Below, piece after piece: positions 12,913-25,017 of a DNA stretch of 64,000 nucleotides (positions are counted from its first letter, which is position 1; each line of letters opens with the position of its first letter). This DNA comes from Adiantum capillus-veneris (taxonomy: Eukaryota; Streptophyta; Polypodiopsida; Polypodiales; Pteridaceae): the NCBI GenBank assembly GCA_014529385.2, contig CM043959.1:1334358-1398357 (forward strand), written 5' to 3'. Below the pieces are notes generated by a model that was not told where the DNA came from, did not search any database, and saw nothing but the letters and a program-made list of their open reading frames with translations. Both the position numbers and the translations under genes were made by a program.

Positions 12913-13075
12913 CACTATGAGAGATCGTGGTGTTTACCGCGGGCCATTACCGCAAAACAAGAGAGAGGAATTCAAAATGAGGAGAGAGAATCGTTTTGAT
13001 GTAGAAGCGGCACTTTACCGCACATATTACCGCGCAAATATTCGCGATTATTGCCGCAAACATTACCGCTAAGAC
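12913..13075. repeat. CACTA left terminus and subterminal repeats
   Basis: CACTAT followed by clustered TTACCGC units at about 12934, 12947, 13015, 13027 and 13063 plus related TTGCCGC and TTCGCG variants. These resemble the arrayed binding sites needed for CACTA excision. From 13076 to 13309 is untranslated sequence without recognised features. Confidence 0.85.
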
Positions 13076-13309
13076 AGGCTCGACCCCCTTCCCCCTCCCT
13101 CTCCCGCGGGTTTCCATTTAAATCCAATACAACTCCTACACTCTCCAGAATGCTTGCTCACTTCACTTAATCTCTCTTTCACTCTAAAAATTCTATACAT
13201 AAATCATTGAACTCACAACAAAACCATTACAAATACTATTCATAAGCACATAACGAAACATTAGCAAATTAATCATATACTACACCAAGTGAAAGAATGG
13301 AGAGTTTTT

Positions 13310-16300
13310 TTAATTCTCATCTTGTATAAGATCTCTACAAGCACTAGGATCCATATTTAGACCCATAGTATTCAAATCAATAAACAAATTTAGAGATTCT
13401 TCCTCCTCTCCATCACCTCCTGTAGAATCATCATCGCTTTCTCCCTCTTCCTCCTCCTCAAGATGACTATTTGCAAGGCTTGGCTGACCTTCTTCAACTT
13501 CTACTACATCTTCCTCTGCATCTTGTGGTGATGGTATGATGGGATCAATTACTGGCTCAATGTCCGTCTCTGCAAAGATAGATCTACCCCGCGGCGTGAC
13601 TGGAATGACATACAAAAGTCTTCTTTGAAATATACATGGCACATAAAAGACCTATACGTCACACACTAAGAATAAGCTGATATACATAACTTAAATTTTT
13701 AATTTAAGTTAATTGCACATAGCCTAAATTACCTGCTCGCAACTACTAGGATACACCAAGTTGTCAGTTTTTTCCCAATGGAATTGGGTGGAATCCACCA
13801 TAATGAGCCCATTTTCATGTCTTTTGACCTCACCCGCAAACCATCAACACTCAAAGAGGATTTTGTGAAAAGATCTGAAATCCACTTTGATTATTCTCTC
13901 TATAGTACCACAATATCTGACCTCATCTGTTGTTGTGTCAAAGTTTTCCATCACGCCACAATCATTAGTGGTCCAACGCTCATCTATCTTGCGGGTGCGA
14001 AAATGTCGGCCTTCGGACCAAATGGAGTTGAAAATGAGACCCTACAATCACAATGCATAAGAGGTTACATCGCATTTCATTAAGTGATTTGCATACATGC
14101 ATACATAACATATACACACTCACCTTGCGCAAGCATCCTCGCGCATACTTCCATTCTTTAGGGCTTATGTGTTCTCCTTGTGCTTTGGCATTGGTCATGG
14201 CATTATGGATCCACTCTACTTGAATCAAGTCAAAATTATTTTGCAAGCTCTTTAGGAAAAGGAGGTGCACGTCTACCTCCATGGGACCTCTTCCATGCAT
14301 CTCTATCCCTTTCTCTAGCTGCGCGGGCTTCCAAGTACATATTGACCCATTTGGTCAAGATAGTGGCATTGAGTAAAGAGTAGTTTTTGACTATGGCATG
14401 AAACTCTCTATCCATGACCAAGAGTGAGCCTTTTCCAATGGGAATGGTTGAGTGCTTCCTAGGATCCTCTTCTTCACTCCACAGACGAGGCAATGATGGA
14501 TCCACTGTGATGAGATACTGTGAGACATACACAAATGCCTCTTGCACCACCGAACCTTCTGCCATGCTCGCCTGAAAACATTAAAACCACATATTTTTAT
14601 TAGTAACTCCATAGCGTTTAAATGCTATCTATATTGTATTTATTTTGCATACCTCCGGTTGTGACCTCAATCTAACAAAATCCTTTAAAGTCTTCAAGAA
14701 TCTTTCCAAGAAGAACATCCATCTACAGTGAACCACCCCACAAATGGCAATCTCCTCAACAAGGTGAAGCAATAGGTGTATTTGGCTATCAAGGATTGTA
14801 CGTGGGAATGCATCCTCAATAGCACATACTGCCTCTACTGCTAGCTGATGGGCTACTGGTATGGCTTCTACTTCTATCTCCTTGGAGCTCACAAATCTAC
14901 AGGACAAACGTTATATAGTAGATGAAAAAAAATTCCAAAGTTCATGTATGCACAACATGATATAGTACTTGAAAAAAACCCATTACCTCACAATCTCACC
15001 CACTTTGAATATTGCAGCCTTCACCTTAGTGTCCCCATAACCACTAATAGTTATGGGAAGTACAAACTACAAGCAATAAAACATCTTAGTGAATGTCAAC
15101 CTATATATAAGAACACATAGACACCACAAATTGTTCTACTCTTACCTGAAGGATTGTATGCCAATCATGGGATTTCAATCCATACAATTGAGTGGAGCCA
15201 CTCTTTTTGGTTTTTGTGAAAGAACCTTTGAGTGACCGCATATATCCCGTTGGAGTTCTGATGGATGAAATAACTTGCTTTGTCCGCTCTTGGTCTGCCT
15301 TTGACATTATCCACGATGCTTTTGGGAGAATCATCTTTCCCCGCTCCCCCATGCGGGGCGTGGCTGAAGGGGGGAGACGTCTAATGGCTCTTAAATCTTC
15401 CCTAGCACCCAATGAATCCTTCTTGCCAATTATGTGATCCCATATAGCTTGCCCAACATTTTTGAATACATGCATAGGGTCCAATAAGTGCTGAATTTTC
15501 AACGAAGCCCAATAGGGGAGCGACAAGAAGATTGAGTACCTTGACATACCCTTTGGGAACCCATTGGGAGGCGGTGAGGTACCATGATGCTCCTCCCAAT
15601 GCTTCGCCCAATCAGCCATGTTCCAATGGAACGGCTGCACTCCATTGATAGGGGGAGCATATCTACGATGTGAAGGAGGTAGGAAGCGATGGTTGTTGGG
15701 ATAGATCACCTTCCCAAGAAGAGGAGGTCTCTCTGTCACAAGGGAAGGGCCACAAGTGGGACACGCACTATGTCCAGATGTTGCCAATCCTGCCAAGAGG
15801 TAAACAAACGTTACACATGAGACGATAAACCTAAAGCAAGGAGTAAAATTAACATGTGCATACTTACCAGATACCTCTCCAAATCTTGGGTAATCATGCA
15901 TGGTCCACATGAGGATGCACTTGATGACGGCATTGCGGTCTCGTGGTGGCCGTGAAATGTCAATGAAATCTATGCCTCTCCATAGTTCTTGAAGCTCATC
16001 AATAAGAGGCTGCAGATATACATCCATGTTTTTTACCTTGTGCTTTCCTGGAATGAGAAGTGATAGTAAAATGTTTACCTTTTTTGTTGCCTCCCAAGGT
16101 GGAATATTGTAGTTTACAACAACCATCGGCCAAGTGCTCCATGAAGTAGAGCGGTGTCCAAATGGATTCACTCCATCACTAGCTAACCCAATCCTCAAGT
16201 GACGAGGCTCATCCCTGAACTCTGGCCATGTGTCCTCTATGTGCTTCCACGCTGGTGAGTCAGCTGGCACTCTCATAATACCATCTGTGGAGCGGTTTTT

Positions 16301-17286
16301 TGCATGCCAACTCAAAAGCTCGCTCATACCCTTCGATCTAAACATGTGTTGGATGCGAGGGATGAGTGGAAAATGCCTCAAAACTTTACGTGGAATTCTG
16401 TTGCTCTGCATTCCTTCTTTGAACCTAGGCTCCCCGCACGATAGACATGTGTCACAATCGGCATGCTCATTACCAAAGAGCACACAATCGTTCACGCAAG
16501 CATGAATGCGATCATAATCCATCCCTAATGCAGTCACCACTTCGCGGGCTTTTCGTCTATTCTCTGGCATGTGATTGCCAGCTGGCAGCATCTTTCCTAG
16601 CAACCTATCACAAGAAGAAAGTACATTAGAAGCTAATTTATGCACTCCACAAGCATCCCTCACAATCTGTAAACATACCTCAAAAGTGCGTCGAAACTAG
16701 CATTGCTCCATCCAAACATTGCCTGAAGGTTAAGGACTTCGAGAGAAGCCCTTAAAATGGAGTAAGAGCATCTATCATATAGTGCGGTGTGTGCCGAATC
16801 GAGTAGCTCACTCCTCGTTTGCTCGAAAGCTTCTTCGCATGCACACTCTGGTTCATGCTCCTCCTCTCGTGCAAAGAGATCCTCAACCATTCTATGCAAA
16901 TGGTCGTCTTCTGCGTCCACGTAAGGAGATGGGATGTGGTCACTCGGATAAGAGGGAGCAGCAGTAGTTGGCTGATTTGATGTGCTTTGTCCCTCTCTAA
17001 TGAATTCCTGGCGCATGCGCTCTTTCACCCTCCTTTCCCCTCCTCCACCAACCACACGCCAATGTGGGGTGACGTCAATAGCCGCAACAATTCGCGGATC
17101 GTTTGTTTCCATCCGTGCACGCTTGCGAGGATCGCCCCATAGTCCATAATCTTCTACATGGCTCCAGCATATCCGTCGAAGTCGAGCAATGGCGCATTTG
17201 CACCGCACGCATGGGCATGGTAATCGCTCGACCAACCACCGTGATCTATCCGGTTCAGTGGACGGGCCAAAATCATCCCAAGCAAC
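13310..17286 (-). pseudogene. TNP2-like CACTA transposase, nine visible exons
   Basis: Exons inferred from GT-AG borders: 17286-16679, 16604-15868, 15789-15146, 15066-14997, 14896-14653, 14571-14124, 14041-13733 and 13651-13310, plus a probable upstream exon I cannot place. Order of domains: Cys-rich transposase-associated start (CPCVRCKC...WSHVEDYGLW), a zinc-binding NDCVLFGNEHADCDTC, the catalytic region with ASDGVNPFG, LLIPGKHKVKNMDVYLQPL, MWTMHDYPRFGEVSG, SGHSACPTC and LLDPMHVFKNV, then HLLLHLVEEIAICGVVHCRW and ERFLKTLKDFVR, a DUF4216-like YCGTIERIIKVDF, and an acidic tail. The protein cuts and joins DNA for the transposon. It has an in-frame TGA at 13844-13846 and a one-base frame change near 14240, so this copy is probably inactive. 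Confidence 0.9.
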
Positions 17287-17517
17287 CTACATTAATAAAT
17301 TACATACACTAATTAAAATCAAATTACCAAAGAATGTTAATAAAATATCAGTAAAAAGTAAAAATTAACCATTTAGGTAAAAATGTCAATTTCGAAGTAC
17401 TAGAAATACTTTCATTTTATATATATTTTATAAAAAACATAGTACCAATAGATTGTGAGGATCAATAGTAATAATGTCAGAACGTGGCCATCTGTTTATT
17501 TGGCCCGAATTTGTGCC
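17287..17517. other. AT-rich spacer upstream of the TNP2-like gene
   Basis: Intron or 5' leader sequence of the minus-strand gene, ending at its acceptor (TTAATGTAG on the minus strand at about 17287). No coding exon is visible. It separates the two divergent genes together with the motif cluster that follows. Confidence 0.5.
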
Positions 17518-17625
17518 GCGGTAATATACGCGGTAATGTTTGCGGTAAGAGACGCGGTAATAGAAGCGGAAAATCAAATTTCAAATTTTTTTATAAATAG
17601 GGGCACTCGCGTGCCTCGCGAAGTT
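17518..17625 (+). promoter_or_regulatory. Central promoter with internal GCGGTAAT cluster
   Basis: Four GCGGTAA motifs spaced about 12-16 bases apart at 17518-17565, the same motif as at both element ends, lie just upstream of TATAAATA at 17592-17599. The TATA box points toward the plus-strand gene, whose pyrimidine-rich leader follows. In the maize En/Spm system the TnpA protein binds repeated motifs overlapping the promoter, so feedback control by the element's own DNA-binding protein is a reasonable inference here. Confidence 0.65.
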
Positions 17626-17819
17626 CAAAGCCCTAAAATTCGAATTTCATCGTCTTTTCCACAGAAGCCGAGAGCGCGAACCTCACAACCTTGAGCTCTA
17701 TTTCCATCTCTACTCTTCTACTCTCCATCATCTCTACTCTTCCACTCTCCTACCCTCTCCCAACAAGCGCTTCAATTCCATGTAAGTTTTGTTGTTATGT
17801 TTTTTGATTTTTTCACACG

Positions 17820-19400
17820 CATACACATACATGCATACACTCATACACACACATGCACACACATGCATACACACACACACACACTAATTAGTGCACGTGT
17901 TCTTTACACACACTAATTAGTGTGTGCATTATTCTAATGCACACACTAATTAGTGTAAGTAAAGACACACAAAAACTTAAATTTGTTAATTATTAGTTAC
18001 TTGGAAAATCTAAACTTGTTAGATTTTATTCCTTGCATAACCTAATATGTTAAATTTGGGATTGGCCATGCACACACTAATTAGTGTGTGATTAGTGTGT
18101 GCATTGACCAATGTGATTGGTCAATGCACACACTAATTAGTGTGTGCATTGGCCAATGTGATTGGTCAATGCACACACTAATTAGTGTGTGCATTGGCCA
18201 ATGTGATTGGTCAATGCACACACTAATTAGTGCTCATTAACACACACTAATTTGTGTGTGATTAGTTGTGTGCATTGACCAATGTGATTGGTCAATGTAC
18301 ACACTAATTAGTGTGCTATTAGTGTGTGCATTGGCCAATGTGATTGGTCAATGCACACACTAATTAGTGTGTTATTAGTGTGCATTGGCCAATGGGGTTG
18401 GCCAATTCACACACTAATTAGTGTGTGATTAGTGTGTGCATTGACCAATGTGATTGGTCAATGTACACACTAATTAGTGTGTTATTAGTGTGTGCATTGA
18501 CCAATGTGATTGGTCAATGCACACACTAATTAGTGCTCATTAACACACACTAATTTGTGTGTGCATTGACCAATGTGATTGGTCAATGTACACACTAATT
18601 AGTGTGCTATTAGTGTGTGCATTGGCCAATGTGATTGGTCAATGCACACATTAATTAGTTTTGGATTAGTGTGTGCATTGGTCAATTGGATTGGCCAATA
18701 TACACATTATTTAGTGTATGTGATTAGTGTGTGCATTGGTCAATGTGATTGGTCAATACACACACTATTTAGTGTGTGCATTGACCAATGGAATTAGCCA
18801 ATGCACACACTAATTAGTGTATGTTAAAACATACTAATTAGTGTGTGCACAAGCCAATGCACACACTAATTAGTGTATGTTAACACACACTAATTAGTGT
18901 GTGCACAAGCCAATTAAACAAGCCAATTATTCACGCCAATGCATACACTAATTAGTGTGTGCACAAACTAATGCACACACTAATTAGTGTACACACACTA
19001 ATTAGTGTGTGCACAATCTAATGCACACACTAATTAGTGTATGTTAAAACACACTAATTAGTGTGTGCACAAGCCAATTACACAAGCCAATGCACACACT
19101 AATTAGTGTGTGCACAAGCCAATTAAACAAGCCAATTATTCACGCCAATGCATACACTAATTAGTGTGTGCACAAACTAATGCACACACTAATTAGTGTG
19201 TTTTAACACACACTAATTAGTGTGTGCACAAACTAATGCACACACTAATTAGTGTGTGCACAAGCCAATGCACACACTAATTAGTGTGTGCACAAGCCAA
19301 TGCACACACTAATTAGTGTATGTTAACACACACTAATTAGTGTATGTTAACATACACTAATTAGTGTGTGCACAAGCCAATTAAACAAGCCAACACTAAA
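17820..19400. repeat. Palindromic CCAAT minisatellite inside the 5' intron
   Basis: About 1.58 kb built from two alternating palindromic modules: ACACACTAATTAGTGTGT and a CCAAT module (GCATTGGCCAATGTGATTGG and variants). The first half has the full unit of roughly 45-50 bp; the second half (from about 18800) is reduced to the TAATTA palindrome joined by GCACAAGCCAATG-type linkers. The array lies wholly inside the intron 17782-19773 of the TnpA-like gene. Open frames within it reflect the repeat only. Confidence 0.95.
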
Positions 19401-20117
19401 ACACACACTAATTATGTTAAATTAAACAACAATCAACACAAAAACAGAAACATACCTCCATGATTAAGTCGTAGGTGACGTATTAGGTCCCAATGACCGT
19501 CCAAGTGAAATCGATCACACTAATCATAAACACAATAATCTCTTATTAGTCAATACACACACTAATATCTTATTAGCACTCGAGGCTTTGCAAGACTCTT
19601 TTATAGGTTGTAGACACACATTGGATTCTTTCCACATTGGATTCTTTCAACATTGGATACTATAGAGAATCCAATGTTAAAAAGTCCAATGTTTGAAAAA
19701 AATCAATGTGTAAATTTTTAATCATATATTCAAATTTTATACCCTAGTTTAATCTTTGTCGTGATAAATGCAGACCATGTCTTCTTCTTCCACACCACGC
19801 TTTCGCAGCATTGAGGATTTCATGGTAGACGGGATGTCATATCCCGACGCTCTCTCTGCCTATCATTCACAGCCGTCGCCTCAGCAGTCATCATCAGGGT
19901 TCGGCTGGTTTCGGGACGCTCTAGGTGGGTCCACTGCCATACCTGTGACCGATCCAGATGTGGAGAGGGCATTGCGTCTTCGGGCTGAGTGGTTAGGTTC
20001 ACAGCAGACCCTTACACAACGCTATTCACCGGCACAGCTAGCAGCTTTTGGAATATCAGAGGTCTCTACTCCGAGTGGTGGCACTCCATACCTGCAGAGT
20101 TTTCCAGCTACAACTCC

Positions 20118-21695
20118 TGTCATAAAATCTAATATCTAACTAACCCAAATGATTTTCTCATATTAAATTGATCACTTAATGTGGGAGAATAAACGGGAAC
20201 AAGTGTTAAGATATAGGTATGTGCTTTTAGATCTATCTCAACACGGGGCCAATGTAAAGGGGCCCAAAAGGGAGATGGTCTATCAAAGAGCAAGGCTAAC
20301 CAATGGAGCATAAGACCTTAGGGTTAGCTTCATTGAAGACCTCCAATAAATGTGTGTAAAAGTCCTTTTGACCTTAAGTAAGCTAGGGCTGAGCTTGAGG
20401 TGGGAACCCGGCCCAAGCTCGAGGTGCTTGTCCTGCTTGAGGTGCTTGTCATGCTTGAGGTGTTTTCCATGCTTGAGGTGCTTGACTTGCTGCATGATTA
20501 AGGTACTTGAGGTGCCTTGAGAAGCTTGCCTGAGATGCTTGTGGGAACACCCCCTAGTTCAAGTGCTTTGTCATGCTTGATGAGTAAGGTGCTTGATCAC
20601 CTAAAGTCAAAATCATTCCTACAAGAGGGGGGGCGAGCCCTTTTCCTAGGAGCTAGAGAGAGAACACCCACTCACACACACAAGGGAAGCCCCAACTTGA
20701 AGAGGCAGCAAGGACACATGTCAGGCCCCTACCCATGTTACCTTCATGTGTTGCTTGAAGCCTATTGGCTAATCTTCAAAGGGGTCCAATGATAAATTAC
20801 ATGAATTATCTAATTGTTTTAGCATTTATCAAGTCCTCTCTCTCAAAGGGGAAAGGGGGACACTTGTCCCAAGGCTACCCATGTTGCTTGTAATGGCTCT
20901 TGCTTGTGATTGGCTAGGCCTGGAGGGGTCCAATGAGCTTCAGGCATGAGCTACAAGGGGGGGTCGACCCAAGCAAGCTAGGGGGGTGCCTAGGGGGAAT
21001 ACTCACCCACACACACTCACAATCACTCTCAGTGTGTGCTATGCAAAGTGCAAGAGCTCCCTCTCCAAGCAAGTAGAGGTTGAGAGCCTACACCAACACT
21101 CTTGGCTATGGAGTGCAAATCCAACCAAGAGCCATGCTTCAATGCTTAAGCTTGCCATCTCCTTCTTCTTCATTACTATGCTATTATGTATGCTAGCAAC
21201 AAGAGTATGATAAGTGAGGAACTAATTCTTTCTCTTACGAAATGTTTCTTCTTCCTCTTCCCTACCCTCATTCCCTGCTAGCTCTCTCCACCTTCGAAGG
21301 TGTTTGAGGTCTTGGGACTGAGGCTTGGGATAGTTAAAGCTTTATTCAAGTTTATGTTATGTTTGTGGTGCATGAAGCCTTCCATCTTCATGGCATCACC
21401 TAGGTCACAAGGAACACAAAGACTGTATTGTAACAAGTCTCTCTTTATGGGAGAAATCATAATACAAATGCCTATTGGAGGGGGGACCGGCTCCACATAA
21501 ATCCGGTCCTCAATTGTTGTCATGTTCTCTAAACTCTCTCTCTTGCAAAAGTATTGTCTATGCCAAGTTAACTAATTGCTATGATTATGTTGCTATCTTC
21601 AATTATGTCTACCCGCTATGCTCACAAAATCATTTCTTGAAAGTACTCTCATTAAATTCCGCTATTCTCAAATTGAATAGGCAAATTCCATTACA
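20118..21695 (+). repeat. 5' LTR of the 8.15-kb gypsy element
   Basis: Runs from TGTCATAAAATC to CCATTACA. It contains a run of about seven imperfect 15-18 bp units with the core GCTTGAGGTGCTTG at 20395-20520, likely in U3, and no coding sequence. An abundance of homopolymer differences from the 3' LTR is discussed as a separate finding. Confidence 0.97.
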
Positions 21696-21696
21696 T

Positions 21697-21708
21697 TGGT
21701 ATCAGAGC
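21697..21708 (+). promoter_or_regulatory. tRNA-iMet primer binding site
   Basis: TGGTATCAGAGC, an exact match to the usual plant initiator-Met tRNA 3' end complement, one base after the 5' LTR. Confidence 0.95.
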
Positions 21709-22110
21709 ATTTGGTTTCTCTTTTCTTGCTTAAGAAGAGAGGTCCTTAAGTAGCCTATAAATGGTTGATGTTGTTAATTATAATAGAGTAAGTGGAACTG
21801 GGATCTAATACCGGTTTTGTTAAGCCCACTATGTGGGGGATGGTGCACACCTCGGGAGCTTTGGACTTAATAATGGAGTCTTTTTAGACTTGCCTACGGC
21901 TTTACCATTATTGAGCCATAAGAAGTCCGAAAGGAGCTAGCCCTTGGCAACTCTGCTATGTTAGACCTACTCCTCTATTCTCTATAATTAACCACTTTGA
22001 GCCGTGGGTGTAGATACTTAAGAGCCGATTTTCAAAGGCTAAGAGGAGTGGCAACTAAGGTTTTGAATTGCCAAAGCATACACTAAGTACATACATAAAA
22101 TTTTGTTATC
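21709..22110 (+). other. Untranslated leader of the gypsy element
   Basis: Sequence between the PBS and the gag start codon at 22111 (MADNNQESRMN). No open frame of note; probably carries packaging signals, which cannot be located by eye. Confidence 0.6.
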
Positions 22111-24644
22111 ATGGCTGACAATAATCAAGAGAGTAGAATGAACATTGATAGCTTTGATTTTGCACATGAAGGTGCTAATGATGATGCTCCCATGTTTGTG
22201 AATTATCTTGTGACTAGGTTGCAACAAGCTATGGGCAACCCTACCTTGCAAGCCGAAGTTACTCAACAACTTCGTGCTTATGGAATTTCCCTTCCTCTCC
22301 AAGAGGAGAGAGAGCTTAGGAGGCCTCTTGAAGAGACCCCCAAAAGAAGACTCTCTCCCATTCGAGAGGAGGAATCCAAAGAGAAAGAAAGCAATGAAAG
22401 TCTAAGTTCTTCTGAAGATGTGGCTCCACGAAGAAGGCGGTCTAGACGATCGCCTACTCCTCCCAAGAGGAAAAGAGCAACCCATAGTCCTTCTCCTCAT
22501 CACTCTCAAAGGCAAGAGAGGAAACAAAGGAAGAAAAGGGCTAGGAAGAGGTCACCCTCTTCTCCTTCTTCTTCACCTTCCTTCTCTTCCGATGAAAGTT
22601 ATGGCTATTCTCCTAGAGAATACAAGAGGGGAGGACATCGCAAATCATTTCCTGCATGGTGAAGGTCACAAAATCATTTCCTGCATGGCTAAAGAAGTTC
22701 AAGGAGGGAGGAAAGAGTATCTCTTTTCTCACCTACGATGGCACCTTTGGTGCTACTGACAAAGTGTTGGCCTTCATCCAGCAATTTGATGCGGCCTTTG
22801 GGGACGAGGGCTTCACAGAGTCCTCCAAGCTACGCCATGTAGCTATGCACTTCCAAAAATCAGCTCGTCAATGGTGGGCTAGCCTTCGTGGCAATGGAGA
22901 AGCCCCAAAGACATGGAAAACTCTACGAGTTTCCATCATGAAGCAATTTCTTCCAAGCGATACTAAAGATAAGGTTCTTACCGAATGGCGCGGCTTGAAG
23001 CTCCTCTCTCATGAGTCTATCAACAAGTATGTAGATAAGTTTTGGGATTTACATCTCAAAGCTACTGTCTTTCAAAAGATAGACTTTGCCGAGCAAAGAC
23101 AACAATTCTGTGCGGGATTACCTGAAGAGATGGCCGAATATATCAACTCTCAACGGCCCGGTACTATTACCGAAGTAATCCACCACACCATGGTTGCTTC
23201 ACGCATCAATTTCCATCAAGGGGCTAGACGTAATGTCAAGCCCATGGAAAACAAAGATAAAAATGATGCAAAGGGGAAATCCAATGCTCAAAATAATTCC
23301 CAAGGCACTTCCAACAACAACAACAACAATCGGTCCAAGGAGAAGGGAGTTTACAAAGGTAAAAACAAACTCTCTCCTGAAGAGCTTGAAGCTTTTCACA
23401 AGGACCATAAGTGTTTCAAGTGTGGGGAGCAAGGACATGGCTATCGTTCTTGCCCCAAGAAGAATACTCGCAATGAGACTCCTAGGGCTTCCACCATCGA
23501 AGCTCCAAAAGAGGATGCTCATTGCAAAGGATCATCACTCTCCTATGCTTGGGGAAAGGTAAGAGAGCATGATGCCTTCATCTTGTTTGATCCTGGCTCT
23601 ACTCTCAACTTCATATCAATAGAGTTGGCCACCAAGTTGGGCATTCAAGCTTTTGAGATGGGAGATATAGTAACAGCTGATGCAGCTTTCAAGGGACAAC
23701 AAGCCTCCGTTACTCCCTTGATTGGGAAGTTGAGGCTTCATGTCCAAAGCTATGTCGACAAAGAAGACTTCTTCATCTCTCCCCTCCAACATCAGGATGT
23801 TATCCTAGGGGCACCATGGTTTGATCGCATGGCTGCCAACATGAAGTTCCCTGAAAGGAGAATTTACTTCACCTACAGGGGAAAGAACATGTATATAGAT
23901 GCTAGTGAGCGTGGTCGCACTATTCCACTTGTAAATCCTCTTTCTTTTGATAAATCAATGAAGAGCTCAGTTTCTGCGTACATGATTTATGTCAAAGAGT
24001 CTCTAAAAGCTAATAATGTTTCATCAAATGAAAATGATAGGAATCAAGAAGAGTTAGACTTGTCTACTTTTCTAAAAGGATTCCAAGATGTGTTCATCGA
24101 TGATATCCCTATGGACCTACCTCCAAAACGAGGGGATGATGACCATCGTATTGAGCTCCTTCCAGGAAGCTCACCGCCTAACAAACCTCCTTATCGAGTC
24201 TCACAAGCTCAACAAGAGGAGATCATGAGGCAAGTACAAGAGCTGGTAGACAAAGGGATGGTGAGGCCTAGTTCCTCTCCCTTTTGTTCTCCAGTCCTTT
24301 TAGTGCAAAAGAAAGATGGTACATACCGTATGTGTGCATACTATAGACGCTTCATAGCAAAATTCTCTCAAGTAGCAGGACCACTACACGACTTAACCAA
24401 GAAGAACGTTAAGTTTGTATGGACTGCTAAGGAGCAAAATGCTTTTGAAAAACTCAAAGAGAAGCTTACTTCCCAACCAGTCCTCGTGCTTCCGGATCTC
24501 TCAAAGCCATTTGAGGTCCAATGTGATTCTTGTGGTGATTGCCTTGGAGCGGTTTTGCTTCAAGAAGGGCATGCCATAGCATATGAGAGCCGAAGGCTCA
24601 ATGGTGATGAACGAGTCTTGGGCATTTATGAGAAAGAGCTTTAG
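22111..24644 (+). pseudogene. Gypsy gag-protease-(deleted RT)-RNase H start
   Basis: Gag starts at 22111 with an Arg/Ser-rich N-terminal region and breaks at 22662, where a 29-bp direct duplication (22642-22670 against 22671-22699) shifts the frame. The frame continues from 22656: capsid-like retrotrans_gag (WWASLRGNGEAPKTW, LPEEMAEYI), a CCHC knuckle CFKCGEQGHGYRSC at about 23412-23453, and an aspartic protease with FDPGSTLNFIS at about 23587 (DPG where D-S/T-G is usual). The RT N-terminus follows (PPYRVSQAQQEEI, SSPFCSPVLLVQKKDGTYR). At about 24337 it jumps straight to YYRRFIAKFSQVAGPL, skipping the RT palm and the catalytic aspartates. RNase H begins (QCDSCGDCLGAVLLQEG) and a frameshift ends the frame at 24644. 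Confidence 0.95.
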
Positions 24645-25017
24645 CTGTTCTACATGCCCTAGACACATGGAAGCACTACCTATGGGGACTCCATTTATCC
24701 TACGAACCGACCACCAAAGTCTCAAGTATTTCATGACGCAAACCAAGCTTTCCGACAAACAAATGAGGTGGGCAAATTTTCTTTCGCAATTTAATTTCCA
24801 TATTGCTCACATAGCTGGTAAGCACAATCAAGTTGCCGATGCACTTTCACGACGACCAAAAGTTAATGCGGTGTCTATAGCTACTCACAATGATCTATCC
24901 TCTATGATAGATGAGTATGCTACTGACCCTGACTTTAGAGACATAATGTCAGCCTTGCTTTGGGAAGAAAGAGGAACCATTCACCTTGCAGGATGGTTAT
25001 CTTCTCCACGGCAATAG
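24645..25017 (+). pseudogene. Gypsy RNase H, second half
   Basis: Continues RNase H after the frameshift: LRTDHQSLKYFMTQTKLSDK, QMRWANFLSQFNFHIAHIAG and KHNQVADALSRRPKV, the last being the conserved N-x-V-A-D-A-L-S-R end of gypsy RNase H. The linker to integrase follows (ATDPDFRDIM). The stop at 25015-25017 is another frame break and not a natural end. Confidence 0.9.

Noticed and set aside
18615-18797. 60-codon frame in the CCAAT minisatellite
   Set aside because: Repeat translation only.
20283-20495. Lys/His-rich frame (LKHGKHLKHDKHL) in both gypsy LTRs
   Set aside because: Antisense translation of the short GCTTGAGGTGCTTG tandem units in the LTR.
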